From positions 1 through 64,000 of the forward strand of contig CAZDAW010000008.1 in assembly GCA_964503685.1 (NCBI GenBank): a stretch of 64,000 nucleotides of DNA, given 5' to 3'. Every line of letters starts with the position of its first letter. Position 1 is the stretch's first letter. A program made the position numbers and the translations under genes. Positions 59,401 to 64,000 of the stretch are shown one piece after another. The notes beneath the pieces were generated by a model. It searched no databases. It saw only the letters and a program-made list of their open reading frames with translations, and had not been told where the DNA came from. Source of the stretch: CAZDAW01 sp964503685. GTDB lineage: Bacteria > Chloroflexota > Anaerolineae > Anaerolineales > Anaerolineaceae.

Positions 59401-60867
59401 TTAAAAACCTTTGCCGCCAATCAATTGACCCAGTTGTTCAACTGAAGTTGACCTCGCATCCAGCGGCTTCGATACCTTGCCGCCAAAGAAAACCAAAATG
59501 CGATCGCTGTATTGCAGTATTTCTTCCAAATCGGATGATGTAAAAATAATAGATGACCCGGTTTTACACCGATCCTTCAATTTCCCCCAAATCCAAATTG
59601 TTGATTCGATATCAAGACCGCGCGTCGGGTGTTCAACAAGCAAAAGGTTAAGCGGCGTTCGCAGCAAAGCCAGTAACATGCGCTGCTGGTTACCGCCCGA
59701 TAGCTCTTCCACCCGGCTGATCGGTGCGCCGCGGATATTAAAATCTCTGATCCTCTCTTCAGTGAGTGATAAGGCGCTGGAGCGATCGATTATAAAGCCT
59801 TCTGTCTCTTCGGATAACACAAAATGTTCGGTCAGGGTCAAACCGGGGATCAACGCTTCTTCCATTCGGTCAGCCGGCACATACACAATGCCCGCCTTCA
59901 GATATTCTTTATAGGGCCTGTGGGTAAGGTTTGTCCCATTGACTTCAAGGCTGCTTGCCCCCATTGGACGCAGCAAACCGCCCAATGCGCGCAGGAAAAG
60001 GCGCTGTCCGCTGCCTTCCATTCCCGCCAGCCCAATCACTTCGCCTTTGCAAACATTCAGGTTCACCCCTTTGATATGCAGGCGATAATCTTCAATCTCA
60101 AGATCAGATATCTTCAGGGCGATATCAGATACCGCCTCACAGCGGCATTCGCCCAGAGATATCTCTTTTCCAAACATCAAGCGCACCAGGTCATTCGTGT
60201 GATAAGGTTGAACAGCCTCGCCAACCAATTGACCGTTGCGAAAAACCGCCGCCCGCTGGCAAAGGCTTTCAATTTCTTCAAGTTTATGTGATACAAATAT
60301 CACCGACTTTCCCTGCGCGGCCAATTTCCGCAGGGTGTCAAAAAGTTTTTCTTTCTGCTGGGCGCTGATGCCCGTCGTCGGCTCATCCAAAATCAATACC
60401 CTGGCGCCTAACCAGAGCAGGCGTAATATTTCAAGCTGCTGTCGCTCACCAACAGTCAATGAATCTACATAATCATTGGGATTGATAGCAAAATCAAATG
60501 TTTCAGCAAGTTCTGAAAATGCTTTTTTTACCGCTTTTCGGTTAGGAAATATGCCGCCCCGGTGTCCAACCAGAAAATTATCAATGATACGCATGGGCGG
60601 AAAATCCAACGGGTCCTGGTGCAGCATGCCGATGCCCAGGCGAATGGAATCCGCCGGTGTACGTATCTTCTGCGGCTTGCCATCCAGGATAATCTCTCCT
60701 TCATCCGCCTGAATATAACCCGACAGCACCTTCATCAAAGTGCTTTTACCTGCGCCATTTTCACCAACGATACCCTGAATTGTCCCAGAGGCGATGGACA
60801 TCGTAATACCGTCATTGGCATGCACTGAACCAAACCATTTATGGATATTCTTCAATTCAACATTCAT
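59401..60867 (-). CDS. Nucleoside ABC transporter ATPase, double-domain (NupO-like)
   Basis: A 488-residue protein with two ABC domains. Domain 1 has Walker A GENGAGKSTLMKVLSG near 35, signature LTVGERQQLEIL and Walker B VLILDEPTTGIS. Domain 2 has a degenerate Walker A, GMEGSGQRLFLRALGG, signature LSGGNQQRMLLALL and Walker B LLLVEHPTRGLD. The asymmetry is typical of NupO/RbsA-like ATPases. It follows the BMP lipoprotein gene by 84 bases and energises both permeases. Confidence 0.92.
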   Translation of the reverse strand: MNVELKNIHKWFGSVHANDGITMSIASGTIQGIVGENGAGKSTLMKVLSGYIQADEGEIILDGKPQKIRTPADSIRLGIGMLHQDPLDFPPMRIIDNFLVGHRGGIFPNRKAVKKAFSELAETFDFAINPNDYVDSLTVGERQQLEILRLLWLGARVLILDEPTTGISAQQKEKLFDTLRKLAAQGKSVIFVSHKLEEIESLCQRAAVFRNGQLVGEAVQPYHTNDLVRLMFGKEISLGECRCEAVSDIALKISDLEIEDYRLHIKGVNLNVCKGEVIGLAGMEGSGQRLFLRALGGLLRPMGASSLEVNGTNLTHRPYKEYLKAGIVYVPADRMEEALIPGLTLTEHFVLSEETEGFIIDRSSALSLTEERIRDFNIRGAPISRVEELSGGNQQRMLLALLRTPLNLLLVEHPTRGLDIESTIWIWGKLKDRCKTGSSIIFTSSDLEEILQYSDRILVFFGGKVSKPLDARSTSVEQLGQLIGGKGF

Positions 60868-60951
60868 GGAGATATTACCCGGTGATTGGTCAATAAATCA
60901 GATTATTGATGGAAGGAAGGGGACGTACCCTTCCTTCCATCAATATAAAAC

Positions 60952-62250
60952 TTATTCTGCGACGCTCTGGCCTTCAATACCCTCAATTAACATGGGTGAA
61001 TACCAGATTTGAGTCGGAGTGGCTTCTTCGCCATCTTTCAGATAAACAGAGCCATCCTGCCAATTCATCGGGCCCTTCCAGAGGTTCAAACCGCCAGCCA
61101 GTTCAGATATAAATTGATCAACCAGCTTGCCGTTTTCCTCGCTCAGAGCCTTGCCCTTGATATAACCGAGGGCGGATGTGTCTTTGTTGTTGATGTCTGA
61201 CCAGTCAGGCATATTCCAATCCCAATAGGGGGCAAAAGTTCCATCTTGCACGGCTTTGACGGCTTTAACATAGGCCGGGCCCCAGTTGAAATAGCGAACA
61301 CCCAGACAAATATCCGGAGCCTGATCGCAGGCGGCTTCGTAATCATAGGCCACTGCCCAGGCCTGTTTGCCAGCTTTGACGGCTTTATCCGTCTGCACCA
61401 GCGCTTCCATTGTGTCGAGGGCTGAAACCAGAACATCATAGCCGCCGGCCAGGAATTCATCCGAAACCTGGGTGGGGTCAGCAGTGACGCCCGGAATATT
61501 GAACCAGAAACCAATCCAGGTTACTTTCATTTTCAGGTCTTCGGGTTTCTTCTGAAGATATTGAGTCCAGCAATACTTGGCGCCCAGGAAGAACGCATTG
61601 GCAAAGCGGCGGGTTTCATCATTGATCAATGGCCCAACATAACCGATTTTACCGGTCTGGGTTGTCAAAGCCGCAGCGCAGCCGCCGATCATTTCACCGT
61701 ATTCCATCTGCCCCATTGCGTTGGCGTAATTGGGCAGGTCTTTAAAGTTTTGGCCATCTTTCCAGGCATAATCGCCGGAAATATGAAGCACCGGGATTTC
61801 CGGGTGTTTCTTTGTGAAGTCGACTGAAGCATCTTTGAAATCATCCGAGTTGAAGATGATCAGCTTGGCGCCTTTTGCCACCAGTTCCTCTGCGAGCTGG
61901 TCAGCAGTGGTGCCGGGGCGATCGGCGGAGTTTACTTTATCCACGTAGATCATCTTGGTTCCGGGGACTGTTTTTTCAACGTACAGGCCTCCGTTATATG
62001 AAGCTTCACTCCAGCCATGATCATTATACGGGCCGACCATGATGATGCCAAAAGTGAATTCTTCAGCCACTGCTTCAGTTTCCACGGGTTCAGCGGCTGG
62101 CGCCTCGGTCTCTTCAGCCGCAGGCGCTTCAGTTTCTTCTGCTGGTTGTTGCGGTTCTGGGGTGGGGGTTGCAGCCGGCGTGCATGCGGTCAGAGTGAGC
62201 GCAGCGATCACCAGAATAGCGATTAATTGCCAAATCAAATTCTTACGCAT
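60952..62250 (-). CDS. BMP-family nucleoside-binding lipoprotein
   Basis: A 432-residue lipoprotein with lipobox LTLTAC and a Pro/Glu/Ala-rich linker (residues 25-65). The BMP fold begins TFGIIMVGPYNDHGWSEASYNGG, the family hallmark, and includes IIFNSDDFKDA and KIGYVGPL. GGAGG precedes ATG. It should capture nucleosides outside the cell for the adjacent permeases. Neighbouring adenine deaminase suggests purine nucleosides; ligand is inferred. Confidence 0.9.
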   Translation of the reverse strand: MRKNLIWQLIAILVIAALTLTACTPAATPTPEPQQPAEETEAPAAEETEAPAAEPVETEAVAEEFTFGIIMVGPYNDHGWSEASYNGGLYVEKTVPGTKMIYVDKVNSADRPGTTADQLAEELVAKGAKLIIFNSDDFKDASVDFTKKHPEIPVLHISGDYAWKDGQNFKDLPNYANAMGQMEYGEMIGGCAAALTTQTGKIGYVGPLINDETRRFANAFFLGAKYCWTQYLQKKPEDLKMKVTWIGFWFNIPGVTADPTQVSDEFLAGGYDVLVSALDTMEALVQTDKAVKAGKQAWAVAYDYEAACDQAPDICLGVRYFNWGPAYVKAVKAVQDGTFAPYWDWNMPDWSDINNKDTSALGYIKGKALSEENGKLVDQFISELAGGLNLWKGPMNWQDGSVYLKDGEEATPTQIWYSPMLIEGIEGQSVAE

Positions 62251-62378
62251 TTCGTCTCCTCCAAGTTATATAAAATCTGGTCAATTATTTGAACAAAACA
62301 ACAGTGAAACAAACACAAAAGCGACCCCTGATGCTTCACCTCCTTCCTGTGTAGATTGAGTGCACCCGCTAAACTGAC

Positions 62379-62408
62379 GAAGTGTATTTCGGCGTTGAAA
62401 TACACTTC
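62379..62408 (-). promoter_or_regulatory. Hairpin between ade and the BMP lipoprotein gene
   Basis: A 12-bp perfect stem (GAAGTGTATTTC and its complement) with a six-base loop. No U-run follows on the minus strand. Likely an mRNA-stabilising or processing hairpin, or a protein site. Confidence 0.55.
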
Positions 62409-62421
62409 TCTCAGATCACTC

Positions 62422-63999
62422 CTATTCTTTGACAATCAAATCTACAAATTTTGGCGGCTGTCCGGGTTTAAGCTCAACCAGCCCCTTATTCGAAAGGTGG
62501 AGTTCCTCCAGAACGATAAGGGCTAACAGACTCAAGGTCATCTCAAATGAATCATAGGGGCAGCCGGCCTTCTTTAAAGCATTTTCCACTTCGGTAACCT
62601 GGCGGGCGGCGACATCAACCGATTCGAGCGACATCAAGCCAGCCAGTGGAAGTGGCATTAATGCTTCTATTTTACCATCAACCACCACAGAAAAGCCACC
62701 ACCAACCTTGATTAATTCGTTTGCCGCCAGCGCCATAGCTTTATCATCCGTCCCCAGCACCAGCAAATTATGACAGTCATGAGATACAGTGGATGCGAAA
62801 GCCGCATTCGCTTTCATCTGAATCCCGGTCGTAAAGCTGAAACATTTTGTGCCCGTAACGCCTTCTTTCGGTTCGTGGCGATAAAACACACCGCTTTTAA
62901 CCAGATCTCGCTTGATATCAGATTGCAAGGAACCATTAACCGGGACCATCTCGACAATCTCTTCGACCGTATGCACCATACCGGGTACGACGCGCATGGT
63001 GCGGACTTTAACCGGTTTATCGCCGTTTACCGGGATACGAAAATCTTCCTCGGTTAACGGTTTGAGATGCACAGATTTCAACGCCCATTCAGGGTAATCA
63101 TAGGCCGGGATGTCAACGACCATCTTGCCTTTCTCAGCAACCAGAACACCGTCGCTGTAAACCTGATCGATAATAACTTTATCCAGGTCGCTGATAATGA
63201 GGATATCCGCCGCGCGACCAGGAGAGATCGTTCCGATCCAGCGCGCCTTTTCCAGCATCTGCGCCGTGTTGATGGTTACAAATTGTATCGCAGTGATGGG
63301 CGAAACGCCCTGCTTAATCGCTTCACGGACAACATGCACTAAATGGCCGTCGTTTGCAACCGTGGCCGGCGTCACATCATCCGTAACCATGGAGAAGAAA
63401 CGATAGTCCATGCCGGGGTTCTCAGTCACCGCTTTGATCGTATTGGGCATGTCCAGCCAGGCGGTTCCATAGCGCTGCTGGGGATAGATTCCCAATTCAA
63501 CCCGGCGCAGGGTCGCTTCGGCCGTTGTTGATTCGTGGCAGGCGTTCATCCCCGCGGCAACAAAAGCATTCAGACCTTTATCCAATTCAAGGCTGGCGTA
63601 ATGACCGGTAAGAATAATGCCCGCTTTTAATGAAGCCGCAGTAATTGCATGTACATTGGGATCGCCATAGATGACGCCGGGAAAGTTCATCTGCTCACCC
63701 TGCAATTGAGCCCAACCCTTATCATAAGCTTCGGCAACTTCTTCGGCGGTTATTGTCGCTCCGGCGTCTTCAAAACCGGGGATGGACGGCACACAAACCG
63801 GCATGGCTATCAAAACCTTCAACGGTAAACCTTGGGCTGCTTTGTGGAATAATTCAACAGCCCGCAGTCCAAAAACGTTGGTAATTTCATGGTTATCGGG
63901 GCAGATAGTCGTCGTACCGTGTGGTAATATCCCGGCGGCAAAACTGCGCACGTCCACCATCGTGCTTTCGATGTGCATGTGGCTGTCAATAAAGCCTGG
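62422..63999 (-). CDS. ade: Adenine deaminase (5' partial)
   Basis: About 526 residues are visible, the frame continuing beyond the window's right edge. The reading includes PGFIDSHMHIES, the HxH metal motif that precedes the internal Met at 63978. Further motifs are GTTTICPDNHEITNVFG, ILTGHYASLE, MNACHESTTAEAT and DDVTPATV, and late SHDCHNLLVLGTDD, all typical of bacterial Ade. It deaminates adenine to hypoxanthine, a substrate for Hpt (28015-28566). The BMP nucleoside transporter follows, so import and deamination are linked. Confidence 0.93.
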   Translation of the reverse strand, partial: PGFIDSHMHIESTMVDVRSFAAGILPHGTTTICPDNHEITNVFGLRAVELFHKAAQGLPLKVLIAMPVCVPSIPGFEDAGATITAEEVAEAYDKGWAQLQGEQMNFPGVIYGDPNVHAITAASLKAGIILTGHYASLELDKGLNAFVAAGMNACHESTTAEATLRRVELGIYPQQRYGTAWLDMPNTIKAVTENPGMDYRFFSMVTDDVTPATVANDGHLVHVVREAIKQGVSPITAIQFVTINTAQMLEKARWIGTISPGRAADILIISDLDKVIIDQVYSDGVLVAEKGKMVVDIPAYDYPEWALKSVHLKPLTEEDFRIPVNGDKPVKVRTMRVVPGMVHTVEEIVEMVPVNGSLQSDIKRDLVKSGVFYRHEPKEGVTGTKCFSFTTGIQMKANAAFASTVSHDCHNLLVLGTDDKAMALAANELIKVGGGFSVVVDGKIEALMPLPLAGLMSLESVDVAARQVTEVENALKKAGCPYDSFEMTLSLLALIVLEELHLSNKGLVELKPGQPPKFVDLIVKE

Positions 64000-64000
64000 C

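Overview
This 64-kb window looks like bacterial chromosome from a Chloroflexota lineage, most likely Anaerolineae. That placement is an inference from moderate GC, many CUT1-type carbohydrate transport genes, lipoproteins with TPAATP-like segments just after the lipobox cysteine, and a fused L31 ribosomal protein. No rRNA, tRNA, CRISPR array, phage or insertion sequence with a transposase was seen. There is one MITE-like element. The first gene (SIS isomerase) and the last gene (adenine deaminase) are cut by the window edges.

Layout. 1-1.9 kb (+): a SIS-domain sugar-phosphate isomerase and a GlcNAc-kinase-like BadF-family kinase. 1.96-11.5 kb (-): one long operon reading lacI-type repressor, rbsD, CUT1 sugar-binding lipoprotein, two permeases, two ADP-ribosylglycohydrolase-family enzymes, ribokinase. 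It starts from a near-consensus promoter whose start site lies in a perfect 30-bp palindrome. 11.5-16.3 kb (-): response regulator, sensor kinase and a three-gene antimicrobial-peptide-type ABC exporter. 16.4-31 kb (+): housekeeping genes (S1 protein, pyrG, eno, a chemoreceptor, a secreted beta-helix protein, a deazaflavin reductase, rplU-rpmA, an L31/alpha-CTD fusion, tdk, hpt, a CCA-adding/HD enzyme, a hydrolase), many with clear sigma-70 promoters and intrinsic terminators. 31.1-34.4 kb (-): DUF4350-like protein, S49 peptidase, zinc ribbon protein, stand-alone receiver. 34.7-37.5 kb (+): ppdK. 37.5-39.6 kb (-): GT-C-like membrane protein. 39.8-42.9 kb (+): pyruvate dehydrogenase E1alpha-E1beta-E2. 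42.9-64 kb (-): selB, a coiled-coil protein, a three-gene proton-pumping membrane module, a VanY-like peptidase, dihydropyrimidinase, an ASCH protein, an unassigned PLP enzyme, a GT2 glycosyltransferase, threonine synthase, a BMP-type nucleoside ABC transporter and adenine deaminase.

How the genes fit together. Ribose and nucleobase salvage recurs: the lacI operon should import a sugar conjugate, cleave it with ADP-ribosylglycohydrolase-fold enzymes, and pass free ribose through RbsD and ribokinase to ribose 5-phosphate. The right-hand end imports nucleosides (BMP system) and deaminates adenine, and dihydropyrimidinase, tdk, hpt and pyrG add pyrimidine and purine steps. The strongest candidate for an undescribed system is the lacI-rbsD-CUT1-ARH-ARH-rbsK operon, which pairs ribose-specific downstream enzymes with a transporter class not normally used for ribose. 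The strongest single-gene oddity is ribosomal protein L31 fused to a domain resembling the C-terminal domain of RNA polymerase alpha.
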